A program made the translations under genes and the position numbers. The notes under the pieces are model-generated. The model was not told the origin of the DNA. It saw nothing but the letters and a program-made list of their open reading frames with translations, and ran no database searches. Of a stretch of 64,000 nt of DNA, positions 51,039 through 60,432 are shown piece after piece. The stretch's first letter is position 1, and each line of letters starts with the position of its first letter. This DNA comes from Streptomyces griseoloalbus (GTDB lineage Bacteria > Actinomycetota > Actinomycetes > Streptomycetales > Streptomycetaceae): assembly GCA_014650015.1 (NCBI GenBank), contig BMUD01000012.1:129714-193713 (forward strand). Reading direction: 5' to 3'.

Positions 51039-52382
51039 GTGACCGTGAAGGACATCCTGGACGCGATCCAGTCGCCCGACTCCACGTCGGAGGACTTCGC
51101 CGCTCTGCCACTCCCCGAGTCGTACCGCGCGATCACCGTGCACAAGGACGAGACGGAGATGTTCGCCGGGCTCGCCACGCGCGACAAGGACCCCCGCAAG
51201 TCGATCCACCTGGACGACGTGCCCGTGCCCGAACTCGGCCCGGGCGAGGCCCTGGTGGCCGTCATGGCCTCCTCGGTCAACTACAACTCCGTGTGGACCT
51301 CGATCTTCGAGCCGCTGTCGACGTTCGGCTTCCTGGAGCGCTACGGCAGGCTCAGCGAGCTCACCAAGCGCCATGACCTGCCGTACCACATCATCGGCTC
51401 CGACCTCGCGGGCGTGGTCCTGCGCACCGGCCCCGGCGTCAACGCCTGGCGGCCCGGCGACGAGGTCGTCGCCCACTGCCTGTCCGTCGAGCTGGAGTCC
51501 TCCGACGGCCACAACGACACGATGCTGGACCCGGAGCAGCGCATCTGGGGCTTCGAGACCAACTTCGGCGGCCTCGCCGAGATCGCGCTCGTGAAGTCCA
51601 ACCAGCTCATGCCGAAGCCGGACCACCTCAGCTGGGAGGAGGCCGCCGCGCCGGGCCTGGTCAACTCCACCGCGTACCGGCAGCTGGTCTCCCGCAACGG
51701 TGCCGGCATGAAGCAGGGCGACAACGTGCTCATCTGGGGCGCGAGCGGTGGCCTCGGCTCCTACGCCACCCAGTTCGCGCTGGCCGGCGGCGCCACCCCG
51801 ATCTGTGTCGTCTCCAGCGAGCAGAAGGCGGACATCTGCCGGGCGATGGGCGCCGAGGCGATCATCGACCGCAGCGCCGAGGGCTACAAGTTCTGGAAGG
51901 ACGAGAACACCCAGGACCCGAAGGAGTGGAAGCGCTTCGGCAAGCGCATCCGCGAACTCACCGGCGGCGAGGACATCGACATCGTCTTCGAGCACCCCGG
52001 CCGCGAGACCTTCGGCGCGAGCGTCTACGTCACCCGCAAGGGCGGCACGATCACCACCTGCGCCTCGACCTCGGGCTACATGCACCAGTACGACAACCGC
52101 TACCTGTGGATGTCGCTGAAGCGGATCATCGGCTCGCACTTCGCCAACTACCGCGAGGCCTGGGAGGCCAACCGGCTCATCGCGAAGGGCAGGATCCACC
52201 CGACGCTCTCGAAGGTGTACTCCCTGGAGGACACCGGCCAGGCCGCCCACGACGTGCACCGCAACGTGCACCAGGGCAAGGTCGGCGTGCTGTGCATGGC
52301 GCCCGGGGAAGGCCTGGGCGTGCGCGACCACGAAAAGCGCGCACAGCACCTCGACGCCATCAACCGCTTCCGGAACATCTGA
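51039..52382 (+). CDS. ccr: Crotonyl-CoA carboxylase/reductase
   Basis: A 447-residue zinc-independent MDR-family enzyme: MASSVNYNSVWTSIFEPLST near the N-terminus, HIIGSDLAGVVLRTGPGVNA, APGLVNSTAYRQLVSRNGAG, the NADPH site LIWGASGGLGSYATQFALAG, and FEHPGRETFGASVYVTRKGG. Ccr reductively carboxylates crotonyl-CoA to ethylmalonyl-CoA with NADPH, the committed step of the pathway, and also supplies ethylmalonyl-CoA to polyketide synthases. The GTG follows GGAGGCAACACC. meaA begins ten bases after its stop. Confidence 0.96.
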   Translation: MTVKDILDAIQSPDSTSEDFAALPLPESYRAITVHKDETEMFAGLATRDKDPRKSIHLDDVPVPELGPGEALVAVMASSVNYNSVWTSIFEPLSTFGFLERYGRLSELTKRHDLPYHIIGSDLAGVVLRTGPGVNAWRPGDEVVAHCLSVELESSDGHNDTMLDPEQRIWGFETNFGGLAEIALVKSNQLMPKPDHLSWEEAAAPGLVNSTAYRQLVSRNGAGMKQGDNVLIWGASGGLGSYATQFALAGGATPICVVSSEQKADICRAMGAEAIIDRSAEGYKFWKDENTQDPKEWKRFGKRIRELTGGEDIDIVFEHPGRETFGASVYVTRKGGTITTCASTSGYMHQYDNRYLWMSLKRIIGSHFANYREAWEANRLIAKGRIHPTLSKVYSLEDTGQAAHDVHRNVHQGKVGVLCMAPGEGLGVRDHEKRAQHLDAINRFRNI

Positions 52383-52392
52383 GGGCAGCCGG

Positions 52393-54420
52393 ATGACAGA
52401 GCGCCAGAAGGACCGTCCGTGGCTGATGCGGACCTACGCCGGTCACTCCACGGCCGAGGCGTCCAACGAGCTGTACCGGCGCAACCTCGCCAAGGGCCAG
52501 ACCGGTCTGTCGGTCGCGTTCGACCTGCCGACGCAGACCGGTTACGACCCCGACCACATCCTCGCCCGCGGCGAGGTCGGCCGGGTCGGGGTGCCGGTCT
52601 CGCACCTCGGTGACATGCGCCGGCTGTTCCAGGACATCCCCCTGGAGCAGATGAACACCTCGATGACGATCAACGCCACCGCCATGTGGCTGCTGGCGCT
52701 CTACCAGGTCGTCGCGGAGGAGCAGGGGGCGGACATCACCCGGCTCCAGGGCACGACCCAGAACGACATCGTCAAGGAGTACCTGTCCCGCGGCACCCAT
52801 GTCTTCCCGCCGGGCCCGAGCCTGCGCCTGACGACGGACATGATCGCGTACACGGTCTCCCACCTCCCCAAGTGGAACCCGATCAACATCTGCAGCTACC
52901 ACCTCCAGGAGGCGGGCGCCACGCCGGTGCAGGAGATCGCGTACGCGATGTCCACCGCCATCGCCGTGCTGGACGCGGTGCGGGACTCGGGCCAGGTGCC
53001 GCAGGAGCGCATGGGTGATGTGGTCGGCCGGATCTCCTTCTTCGTGAACGCGGGTGTCCGCTTCGTCGAGGAGATGTGCAAGATGCGCGCGTTCGGCCGC
53101 ATCTGGGACCGCGTCACGCACGAGCGGTACGGCATCGAGAACCCCAAGCACCGCCGCTTCCGCTACGGCGTCCAGGTCAACTCCCTGGGCCTGACCGAGG
53201 CGCAGCCGGAGAACAACGTCCAGCGGATCGTGCTGGAGATGCTGGCGGTGACCCTCTCCAAGGACGCACGCGCGCGTGCCGTGCAGCTGCCGGCCTGGAA
53301 CGAGGCCCTCGGTCTGCCCCGCCCCTGGGACCAGCAGTGGTCGCTGCGCATCCAGCAGGTCCTCGCCTACGAGAGCGACCTGCTGGAGTACGACGACATC
53401 TTCGAGGGCTCGAAGGTGATCGAGGCGAAGGTGGAGCAGCTGGTCGCGGACTCGTTCGCGGAGATCGAGCGGATCCAGGAGATGGGCGGCGCGATGGCGG
53501 CCGTCGAATCCGGCTACCTCAAGTCCCAGCTGGTCTCCTCGCACGCCGCGCGGCGGGCCCGGATCGAGTCGGGCGAGGAGAGGATCATCGGTGTCAACGC
53601 CTTCGAGGGCACCGAGCCGAACCCGTTGACCGCCGACCTGGACACGGCGGTCCAGACGGTGGACCCGGCGGTGGAGGCCCGCGTCATCGCCTCGTTGCGG
53701 AACTGGCGCGACACCCGCTACCAGCCGCCGTTCAACCACCCGCGCCCCTGCAAGGCGCTGGAGAAGCTGAAACAGGCCGCGAAGGGCACCGACAACCTGA
53801 TGGAGGCCACCCTGGAGTGCGCCCGCGCCGGCGTCACGACCGGCGAGTGGGCCGGGGCGCTGCGCGAGGTGTTCGGCGAGTTCCGGGCGCCCACGGGAGT
53901 CTCCTCGGCCCCGGTGGCGGTCGCCGCGGAGGAGGGCTCGGCCCTGTCCGAGGTCCGCCGCCGGGTGGAACTGACCGCACGTGACCTCGGCGTGGGCAAG
54001 CTGCGCTTCCTGGTCGGCAAGCCCGGCCTGGACGGGCACTCCAACGGCGCCGAGCAGATCGCCGTGCGGGCCCGCGACGCCGGGTTCGAGGTGGTCTACC
54101 AGGGCATCCGGCTCACTCCGGAGCAGATCGTGGACGCCGCCCTCGCCGAGGACGTCCACGCGGTGGGCCTGTCCATCCTCTCCGGTTCCCACGCCGAGCT
54201 GGTACCGGACGTGCTCGAACGGCTCCGTGTGGCCGGTGCCACAGATATACCGGTGATCGCCGGTGGCATCATCCCGAACGGTGACGCCGAACAGCTGCGG
54301 GCCGCCGGAGTGGCCGCGGTCTTCACCCCGAAGGACTTCGACATCACCCACATCATCGGCCGCATCCTCGACGAGATCCGGAACGCGAACCAGCTCGACC
54401 CCCTGGAGGTCCCCGCATGA
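52393..54420 (+). CDS. meaA: Ethylmalonyl-CoA mutase (MeaA/Ecm), B12-dependent
   Basis: A 675-residue mutase. The first about 520 residues are the methylmalonyl-CoA-mutase-type barrel (YAGHSTAEASNELYRRNLAK, DLPTQTGYDPDHILARGEVG, INATAMWLLALYQVVAEEQG). The C-terminal cobalamin domain has KPGLDGHSNGAEQIAVRARD (DxHxxG at about 547) and VGLSILSGSHAELVPDVLER. It converts ethylmalonyl-CoA to methylsuccinyl-CoA. Single-chain size and its position after ccr favour Ecm over methylmalonyl-CoA mutase. Its stop overlaps the lyase start by four bases. Confidence 0.95.
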   Translation: MTERQKDRPWLMRTYAGHSTAEASNELYRRNLAKGQTGLSVAFDLPTQTGYDPDHILARGEVGRVGVPVSHLGDMRRLFQDIPLEQMNTSMTINATAMWLLALYQVVAEEQGADITRLQGTTQNDIVKEYLSRGTHVFPPGPSLRLTTDMIAYTVSHLPKWNPINICSYHLQEAGATPVQEIAYAMSTAIAVLDAVRDSGQVPQERMGDVVGRISFFVNAGVRFVEEMCKMRAFGRIWDRVTHERYGIENPKHRRFRYGVQVNSLGLTEAQPENNVQRIVLEMLAVTLSKDARARAVQLPAWNEALGLPRPWDQQWSLRIQQVLAYESDLLEYDDIFEGSKVIEAKVEQLVADSFAEIERIQEMGGAMAAVESGYLKSQLVSSHAARRARIESGEERIIGVNAFEGTEPNPLTADLDTAVQTVDPAVEARVIASLRNWRDTRYQPPFNHPRPCKALEKLKQAAKGTDNLMEATLECARAGVTTGEWAGALREVFGEFRAPTGVSSAPVAVAAEEGSALSEVRRRVELTARDLGVGKLRFLVGKPGLDGHSNGAEQIAVRARDAGFEVVYQGIRLTPEQIVDAALAEDVHAVGLSILSGSHAELVPDVLERLRVAGATDIPVIAGGIIPNGDAEQLRAAGVAAVFTPKDFDITHIIGRILDEIRNANQLDPLEVPA

Positions 54421-55436
54421 CGACCGTCAACCGCCCGCCCGTCTCCCACCACCACCCTCGGACGACGCCCCCGCGGGGCGGCGCCTTCGGACAGCGCCCG
54501 CGCCGCTCCTGCCTGGCGGTCCCGGGAAGCAATCCCCGCTTCCTGGAGAAGGCCCAGGGCCTCCCCGCCGACCAGGTCTTCCTCGACCTGGAGGACGCCT
54601 GCGCTCCGCTCGCCAAGCCCGAGGCGCGGCACACCATCGTCAAGTTCCTCAACGAGGGCGACTGGACCGGCAAGACGCGGGTCGTGCGGGTGAACGACTG
54701 GACGACCGAATGGACGTACCGGGACGTCGTGACGGTCGTCGAGGGCGCCGGCCAGAACCTCGACTGCATCATGCTGCCGAAGGTCCAGGACGCCCAGCAG
54801 ATCGTCGCGCTCGACCTCCTGCTGACGCAGATCGAGAAGACGATGGGCTTCGAGGTCGGCCGCATCGGCATCGAGGCGCAGATCGAGAACGCGCGGGGCC
54901 TGAACAACGTCAACGAGATCGCGCAGGCCTCCCCGCGTGTCGAGACCATCATCTTCGGCCCGGCCGACTTCATGGCGTCCATCAACATGAAGTCGCTGGT
55001 CGTGGGCGAGCAGCCGCCCGGCTACCCCGCGGACGCCTACCACTACATCCTGATGAAGATCCTGATGGCCGCCCGCGCCAACGACCTCCAGGCGATCGAC
55101 GGCCCCTACCTGCAGATCCGCAACGTGGAGGGCTACCGCGAGGTCGCGCAGCGCGCCGCCGCGCTCGGCTTCGACGGCAAGTGGGTGCTGCACCCGGGCC
55201 AGGTCGAGGCGTCCAACGAGATCTTCTCGCCCTCGCAGGAGGACTACGACCACGCCGAGCTGATCCTGGACGCGTACGACTACTACACGTCCGAGGCGGG
55301 CGGCAGGAAGGGCTCCGCGATGCTCGGCGACGAGATGATCGACGAGGCGAGCCGCAAGATGGCCCTGGTCATCTCCGGCAAGGGACGCGCCGCCGGCATG
55401 CGGCGCACCAGCACGTTCGAGATCCCGGAGGCGTGA
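54417..55436 (+). CDS. CoA-ester lyase (malyl-CoA/beta-methylmalyl-CoA lyase type)
   Basis: A 339-residue CitE-like TIM barrel: RRSCLAVPGSNPRFLEKAQG, DQVFLDLEDACAPLAKPEAR (metal Glu/Asp), DCIMLPKVQDAQQIVALDLL, RIGIEAQIENARGLNNVNEI (metal Glu), TIIFGPADFMASINMKSLVV and GKWVLHPGQVEASNEIFSPS. In this cluster it should cleave beta-methylmalyl-CoA to glyoxylate and propionyl-CoA. The N-terminal 30 residues are an extra His/Pro-rich leader. Its start overlaps meaA (ATGA). Confidence 0.93.
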   Translation: MTTVNRPPVSHHHPRTTPPRGGAFGQRPRRSCLAVPGSNPRFLEKAQGLPADQVFLDLEDACAPLAKPEARHTIVKFLNEGDWTGKTRVVRVNDWTTEWTYRDVVTVVEGAGQNLDCIMLPKVQDAQQIVALDLLLTQIEKTMGFEVGRIGIEAQIENARGLNNVNEIAQASPRVETIIFGPADFMASINMKSLVVGEQPPGYPADAYHYILMKILMAARANDLQAIDGPYLQIRNVEGYREVAQRAAALGFDGKWVLHPGQVEASNEIFSPSQEDYDHAELILDAYDYYTSEAGGRKGSAMLGDEMIDEASRKMALVISGKGRAAGMRRTSTFEIPEA

Positions 55437-55441
55437 CGGCC

Positions 55442-55954
55442 ATGCAGTTCGGACGGACCTACGAGGAGTTCGAGGTCGGGGCGACGTACAAGCACTGGCC
55501 GGGCAAGACGGTCACCGAGTACGACGACCACCTGTTCTGTCTCCTCACCATGAACCACCACCCGCTCCACATGGACTCCCACTATGCGGAGGGGACCACG
55601 GACTTCGGCAGGAACGTGGTGGTCGGGAACTACATCTACTCCCTCCTGCTCGGCATGTCCGTCCCGGACATCTCCGGCAAGGCGATCGCCAACCTGGAGA
55701 TCGAGTCGCTGAAGCACGTGGCGCCGACCTTCCACGGCGACACCCTCTACGGCGAGACGACCGTGCTCGACAAGTGGCCGTCGAAGTCGAAGGACGACCG
55801 CGGCATCGTGCACGTCGAGACCAAGGGCTACAAGCAGGACGGCACCGTGGTCTGTGTGTTCCGCCGCAAGGTGATGGTGCCGACCGAGACGTACATCAAG
55901 GAGCGCGGCGGCGAGCAGCCGGGCCGCCCGGAACCGAAGCAGCAGGAGAAGTAG
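55442..55954 (+). CDS. MaoC-family hydratase (mesaconyl-CoA hydratase type)
   Basis: A 170-residue single hotdog-fold hydratase: YEEFEVGATYKHWPGKTVTE, YDDHLFCLLTMNHHPLHMDS (catalytic Asp/His of the MaoC dyad), NVVVGNYIYSLLLGMSVPDI, SLKHVAPTFHGDTLYGETTV. In the ethylmalonyl-CoA pathway it would hydrate mesaconyl-C1-CoA to beta-methylmalyl-CoA. Known Mch enzymes in proteobacteria are double-domain; this is the shorter actinobacterial form. It starts five bases after the lyase stop. Confidence 0.92.
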   Translation: MQFGRTYEEFEVGATYKHWPGKTVTEYDDHLFCLLTMNHHPLHMDSHYAEGTTDFGRNVVVGNYIYSLLLGMSVPDISGKAIANLEIESLKHVAPTFHGDTLYGETTVLDKWPSKSKDDRGIVHVETKGYKQDGTVVCVFRRKVMVPTETYIKERGGEQPGRPEPKQQEK

Positions 55955-55957
55955 GCC

Positions 55958-57172
55958 ATGGCCCGTCTCGCCCAGACCGCCGGTCTGACCGACGTCCAGC
56001 AGGAGATCCTGTCCACCGTGCGGGACTTCGTGGACAAGGAGATCATCCCGGTCGCGACCGGGCTGGAGCACCGCGACGAGTACCCGCAGCAGATCGTGGA
56101 CGGCCTGAAGGAACTCGGCCTGTTCGGTCTGATGATCCCCGAGGAGTACGGCGGTCTGGGCGAGTCCCTTCTGACGTACGCCCTCTGCGTCGAGGAGATC
56201 GCCCGCGGCTGGATGTCGGTGTCCGGCATCATCAACACGCACTTCATCGTGGCGTACATGCTCAAGCAGCACGGCACGCAGGAGCAGAAGGACCACTTCC
56301 TGCCGAGGATGGCGGCCGGCGACATCCGCGGCGCCTTCTCGATGTCGGAGCCGGGTCTGGGCTCCGATGTGTCCGCCATCACGTCGAAGGCGGTGAAGGA
56401 CGGTGAGGACTACGTCCTGAACGGCCAGAAGATGTGGCTCACGAACGGCGGCACGTCGTCGCTGGTGGCCGTCCTGGTCCGAAGTGACGAGGGTCACTCC
56501 CCCGCGGAGACAGCCGCCGCGCCCCACAAGTCGATGACCACCTTCCTGGTGGAGAAGGAACCCGGCTTCGGCGAGGTGCGCCCCGGTCTCACCATCCCGG
56601 GGAAGATCGACAAGATGGGCTACAAGGGCGTCGACACGACCGAGCTCATCATGGACGACCTGCGCGTTCCGGCCGATCGGGTGCTCGGCGGGGCCACCGG
56701 CCGGGGTTTTTACCAAATGATGGACGGCGTCGAGGTCGGCCGCGTCAACGTGGCGGCACGTGGCTGCGGCGTCGCTCGGCGCGCCTTCGAGCTGGGCGTC
56801 CGGTACGCCCAGCAGCGGCACACGTTCGGCAAGCCGATCGCCCAGCACCAGGCCATCCAGTTCAAGCTGGCGGAGATGGCTACCAAGGTGGAGGCCGCGC
56901 ATGCGATGATGGTGAACGCCGCACGCAAAAAGGACTCGGGGGAACGAAACGACCTTGAAGCAGGGATGGCGAAGTACCTCGCCTCCGAATACTGCAAAGA
57001 GGTCGTGGAGGACGCCTTCCGGATCCACGGCGGCTACGGCTTCTCCAAGGAGTACGAGATCGAACGCCTCTACCGTGAGGCACCGATGTTGCTGATCGGT
57101 GAAGGCACCGCCGAAATCCAGAAAATGATCATCGGCAGGCGACTGCTCGAAGAGTATCGATTCCAGGGCTGA
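55958..57172 (+). CDS. Acyl-CoA dehydrogenase (methylsuccinyl-CoA dehydrogenase type)
   Basis: A 404-residue flavin enzyme: LGLFGLMIPEEYGGLGESLL, RGAFSMSEPGLGSDVSAITS (FAD contact), MWLTNGGTSSLVAVLVRS, RVNVAARGCGVARRAFELGV, QHQAIQFKLAEMATKVEAAH, and the catalytic-Glu region FRIHGGYGFSKEYEIERLYR to IGEGTAEIQKMIIGRRLLEE. It should oxidise methylsuccinyl-CoA to mesaconyl-CoA, completing the set downstream of Ccr and MeaA. It starts three bases after the hydratase stop and is the last gene of the pathway operon. Confidence 0.93.
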   Translation: MARLAQTAGLTDVQQEILSTVRDFVDKEIIPVATGLEHRDEYPQQIVDGLKELGLFGLMIPEEYGGLGESLLTYALCVEEIARGWMSVSGIINTHFIVAYMLKQHGTQEQKDHFLPRMAAGDIRGAFSMSEPGLGSDVSAITSKAVKDGEDYVLNGQKMWLTNGGTSSLVAVLVRSDEGHSPAETAAAPHKSMTTFLVEKEPGFGEVRPGLTIPGKIDKMGYKGVDTTELIMDDLRVPADRVLGGATGRGFYQMMDGVEVGRVNVAARGCGVARRAFELGVRYAQQRHTFGKPIAQHQAIQFKLAEMATKVEAAHAMMVNAARKKDSGERNDLEAGMAKYLASEYCKEVVEDAFRIHGGYGFSKEYEIERLYREAPMLLIGEGTAEIQKMIIGRRLLEEYRFQG

Positions 57173-57180
57173 ATGTCCGG

Positions 57181-57221
57181 ATACGGGGTGTTTTCTTGGA
57201 GAAGAGGATCACACCCCGTAT
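57181..57221. terminator. Long-loop inverted repeat between the pathway operon and psd
   Basis: Perfect 10-base arms ATACGGGGTG (57181-57190) and CACCCCGTAT (57212-57221) flank 21 bases starting TTTTCTTGG. It may be a terminator for the ethylmalonyl-CoA operon or a regulatory element for psd. Confidence 0.5.
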
Positions 57222-57342
57222 GCACTCTTCGGCCGTCGACTCGGCTGCCTGGCTTACCCAGTTGTCGCCCGGAGCCGCTACGATCGCCGGAAAGCCGCCG
57301 TCCCCCGCAAGTGCGCGGCATCATCCGCTACGAAGGTCATCC

Positions 57343-57999
57343 ATGCCCCACAGCCAAACCTCTGCACACCGCGACAGCCTCGCCGGCGTACGCCTCGCGC
57401 GCGGAGCATCGCCGTGGCTTCTGCCGACCGTCGCCACCGCGGCCGTCAGCCTGCTCCGCGCCCGCCGTTCGGGTGCCGCCAAGGCCGTCGCCGTCCCCGC
57501 CACCGCCCTGGCGGCGGGGATGCTGTGGTTCTTCCGCGACCCCGAGCGCGAGATCACCCAGGGCCGGGTCATCTCGCCCGCCGACGGTGTGGTGCAGAGC
57601 ATCATGCCGTGGAAGGACGGCCGCACCCGCGTCGCGATCTTCATGAGCCCGCTCAACGTCCACGTCAACCGGGCGCCGCTGGCCGGCACCGTGACGTCGG
57701 TCGAGCACGTCCCCGGTGGCTTCGTTCCCGCCTTCAACAAGGAGAGCGAGAACAACGAGCGCGTGGTGTGGCACTTCGACACCGAGCTCGGCGACATCGA
57801 GATGATCCAGATCGCCGGCGCGGTCGCCCGCCGCATCGTCCCCTACGTGCCCCAGGGCACCAAGGTCGAGCAGGGTGAGCGCGTCGGTCTGATCCGGTTC
57901 GGCTCGCGCGTCGACCTCTACCTGCCCGAGGGCGTGGAGGTCGCGGTCGAGGTGGGTCAGAAGACCGTGGCTGGGGTGACTCGCATTGACCGTGGTTGA
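57343..57999 (+). CDS. psd: Phosphatidylserine decarboxylase
   Basis: A 218-residue proenzyme of the short (Psd-A) type: hydrophobic N-terminus, WFFRDPEREITQGRVISPAD, GVVQSIMPW, FMSPLNVHVNRAPLAG (active-site His), and the autocleavage site IRFGSRVDLYLPEG near residue 187, whose Gly-Ser becomes the pyruvoyl group. It makes phosphatidylethanolamine from phosphatidylserine at the membrane. It overlaps pssA, the enzyme before it in the pathway, by 14 bases. The ATG at 57343 is chosen over a longer TTG frame through the inverted repeat. Confidence 0.95.
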   Translation: MPHSQTSAHRDSLAGVRLARGASPWLLPTVATAAVSLLRARRSGAAKAVAVPATALAAGMLWFFRDPEREITQGRVISPADGVVQSIMPWKDGRTRVAIFMSPLNVHVNRAPLAGTVTSVEHVPGGFVPAFNKESENNERVVWHFDTELGDIEMIQIAGAVARRIVPYVPQGTKVEQGERVGLIRFGSRVDLYLPEGVEVAVEVGQKTVAGVTRIDRG

Positions 58000-58840
58000 T
58001 CCGGAGACACAGACCGGCTGGGTACCGGAGGCCGACGAGGCGGACGACGAGGAGGAGATGCCCCTCTCGCTCCGGCTGTCGATAGCGGACACCCTCACCC
58101 TGGGCAACGCCACCTGTGGCTTCATGGCGGTGTACTTCACCACCACCGGCATCCTGATCCCGCACCTGCAGGGCAGCCAGGAAACCGGCATGGCCCGCCA
58201 CAGCGCGGCCACGGCGGTCATCCTGATGCTGTGCGCGGCGGTCTTCGACCTGTTCGACGGCCTGGTGGCGCGCAAGCTGCGCTCCTCCCCCATGGGTGCC
58301 GAGCTGGACAACCTCTCGGACCTGATCAGCTTCGGCCTGGCACCGGCGTACTTCGTCCTCGTCTACGGCATGGTCGCGGACGACGCGCACCAGAGAGTGG
58401 CCGCGGTCGGGGCGATCGTGGTGCTGCTGGCGGTCGTGCTGAGGCTGGCGAGATTCTCCTGCGTCACGGTGAAGGACGGCACCTTCCAGGGCATGCCGTC
58501 GCCGTTCGGCGCGCTGACCGTCGTCTCGATCGTGCTGCTGGAGCTGCCGTTCGTGGCGACGCTGCTGGCGATCCTGGGGACGGCCTGGCTGATGGTGAGC
58601 CGGGTGGAGTACCCGAAGCCGCGGGGGCGTCTCGCGGTGGCGATGCTCTCGTGGATCGTGCTGTCGATGGGGCTTCTGGCGGCATGGGCCTTCGACGCGC
58701 CGAGCGGTCAGCTGTTGCTGCAGACGGGGTGCGCCTTGCAGCTGGTCATGGGTGCGGTGATCCCGCTGTTCGCCACGGCGCGGCGGGTGAACAACTTCCG
58801 TGACAATCGCCGTGAGGCGCGGGCGGCACAGTTGCCGTGA
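57986..58840 (+). CDS. pssA: CDP-diacylglycerol--serine O-phosphatidyltransferase
   Basis: A 284-residue membrane enzyme. After an acidic N-terminus come several hydrophobic helices and the CDP-alcohol phosphotransferase signature, FDLFDGLVARKLRSSPMGAE then LDNLSD (D-G-x2-A-R-x8-G-x3-D-x3-D) near residue 91. It makes phosphatidylserine, the substrate of the Psd enzyme next door. The TTG at 57986 lies inside the psd end; a GTG two codons later is the alternative. A strong terminator follows. Confidence 0.95.
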   Translation: MTVVDPETQTGWVPEADEADDEEEMPLSLRLSIADTLTLGNATCGFMAVYFTTTGILIPHLQGSQETGMARHSAATAVILMLCAAVFDLFDGLVARKLRSSPMGAELDNLSDLISFGLAPAYFVLVYGMVADDAHQRVAAVGAIVVLLAVVLRLARFSCVTVKDGTFQGMPSPFGALTVVSIVLLELPFVATLLAILGTAWLMVSRVEYPKPRGRLAVAMLSWIVLSMGLLAAWAFDAPSGQLLLQTGCALQLVMGAVIPLFATARRVNNFRDNRREARAAQLP

Positions 58841-58855
58841 CGCGGCGGATGGTGT

Positions 58856-58895
58856 GCGGCCCCGGACCCGGGTTGGGTCCGGGGCCGCTTGTCTG
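58856..58895 (+). terminator. Rho-independent terminator after pssA
   Basis: Perfect 14-base arms GCGGCCCCGGACCC and GGGTCCGGGGCCGC around GGGTT, followed by TTGTCTGT, 15 bases past the stop. Confidence 0.88.
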
Positions 58896-58927
58896 TCCGG
58901 GCACCCGGCCGTGACGGAGCACGCACG

Positions 58928-59020
58928 TCAGAGGATCTGCTCGTCCTCCTCGGGGGCCTTGCGGTTCCGGTTGGCCATCTCCTCCCAGAAGGCGTCCAGC
59001 TCCCTCACCGGGATGCTCAC
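58928..59020 (-). CDS. Very small or truncated hypothetical protein, 30 residues
   Basis: From GTG at 59020 the minus strand reads SIPVRELDAFWEEMANRNRK then APEEDEQIL, protein-like in composition, and the frame is open further upstream (YLAVTRRTAPW) without a good start. It may be the tail of a lost gene or a small leaderless peptide. The rest of the gap up to 59262 shows no gene. Confidence 0.35.
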   Translation of the reverse strand: MSIPVRELDAFWEEMANRNRKAPEEDEQIL

Positions 59021-59262
59021 CCATGGCGCGGTGCGCCGGGTGACAGCTAGGTACGTGCCAGCGTGAGCGGCTGTGCGGGAGCGCCTGCTGCCGGCGGCAG
59101 AACAGCTCCCCTCCGGGCGCCGGGTCCGGGCCCCGCTCGATCGGCCTGTGTGCGCCGCCCTGACGACGGTTCTCGGGCCCGGAACGGTACGAGTGGTGAG
59201 GCCCCGTCAGGGCCGCTGGAACGCCGCCGGACAACCGGCCGGCAGCACGGACCCCGCCCGGC

Positions 59263-60432
59263 TCAGCTCAGGAAGTCCCGGGCGATGCGCTCCGCCGTGC
59301 GCTCGAGGATCGGCCCCGCATCCGCGATGCACGTCGCCACGTCCGGCTCCAGATCGGTCAGCGCGTACGCCCACCGGATCCCCGCCCGTCCCAGCACCTC
59401 CGGCGGCAACGCGAGGCGCCCGCACACCGCGACGACCTCCTTGTCCGCCGCACGCGCCGCCGCCGCGACACCCGCCGGCGCCTTCCCGTGCAGCGTCTGC
59501 TCGTCCAGGGACCCCTCACCGGTGATCACCAGATCCGCCCGCTCCAGCGCCGCCGCGAAGCCCAGCACGTCCAGCATGACCTCGATGCCGGGCCGGAACA
59601 CGGCCCCGAGCAGCAGCGCCCCGTACCCGATGCCGCCCGCCGCGCCCGCCCCCGGAGAGGCGGCGTACTCGGCGGCCTCCGGCCCGACCACGCCCTCCAG
59701 CACCTTCGCGAAGTGCGCGAGCGCCGCGTCCAGCCGTTCCACGTCCTCCGGCGAGGCACCCTTCTGCGGGCCGTAGACCGCCGGCGCGCCCTTCGGGCCG
59801 GTCAGCGGGTTGTCGACATCGCTGGCGAGCACGAACTCGACCGAGCGCAGACGCGGGTCGAGAGCGGACAGGTCGGCGGAGGCCAGCTCGGCGAGCCCGC
59901 CGCCGCCCGGCGCCGGCGGCTCACCGTCGGCCTTCAGGAACCGAGCGCCCAGCGCCGACAGCATTCCGGCCCCGCCGTCCGTGGTGGCGCTGCCGCCCAC
60001 CCCGAACACGATGGTGCGCGCCCCCGCGTCCAGCGCGGCCCGCAGCAGCTCACCGGAGCCGTACGTCGATGCCGTCAGCGGTGCGAAGACCCCGTCCGGC
60101 AGCCGCTGCAACCCGCTGGCCTCCGCCATCTCCACGACGGCGGTGTCACCGCGCAGCGCGTACGCCGCGGTCACGTCGTCCCCGAGGGGGCCGGTGACCC
60201 GTACCTCCCGCCGTTCGAACCCGGCCGCGACCGCCGCGGCCACGGTGCCGTCGCCGCCGTCGGCCACCGGCAGTGCCTCGACGACCAGGTCCGGTACGAC
60301 CCGGCGCAGCCCGGCCGTCACCCGCTCGGCGACCTCGACGGCCGTCAGCGACCCCTTGAACTTGTCCGCGGCGACGAGCACCCGCTGTGCCGACCGCGTC
60401 GTACGAGTGCCGCTCACTGCAGCGTCCGCCAC
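59263..60432 (-). CDS. Glycerate kinase
   Basis: A 389-residue type-1 glycerate kinase: RVLVAADKFKGSLTAVEVAE, ALPVADGGDGTVAAAVAAGF, FGVGGSATTDGGAGMLSALG (phosphate loop), ASDVDNPLTGPKGAPAVYGP and LVITGEGSLDEQTLHGKAPA. It phosphorylates D-glycerate, a route for carbon from glyoxylate, which the nearby ethylmalonyl-CoA pathway releases. The GTG start follows AAGGGGAACGCAA. The N-terminus has an extra 15 residues. Confidence 0.93.
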   Translation of the reverse strand: MADAAVSGTRTTRSAQRVLVAADKFKGSLTAVEVAERVTAGLRRVVPDLVVEALPVADGGDGTVAAAVAAGFERREVRVTGPLGDDVTAAYALRGDTAVVEMAEASGLQRLPDGVFAPLTASTYGSGELLRAALDAGARTIVFGVGGSATTDGGAGMLSALGARFLKADGEPPAPGGGGLAELASADLSALDPRLRSVEFVLASDVDNPLTGPKGAPAVYGPQKGASPEDVERLDAALAHFAKVLEGVVGPEAAEYAASPGAGAAGGIGYGALLLGAVFRPGIEVMLDVLGFAAALERADLVITGEGSLDEQTLHGKAPAGVAAAARAADKEVVAVCGRLALPPEVLGRAGIRWAYALTDLEPDVATCIADAGPILERTAERIARDFLS

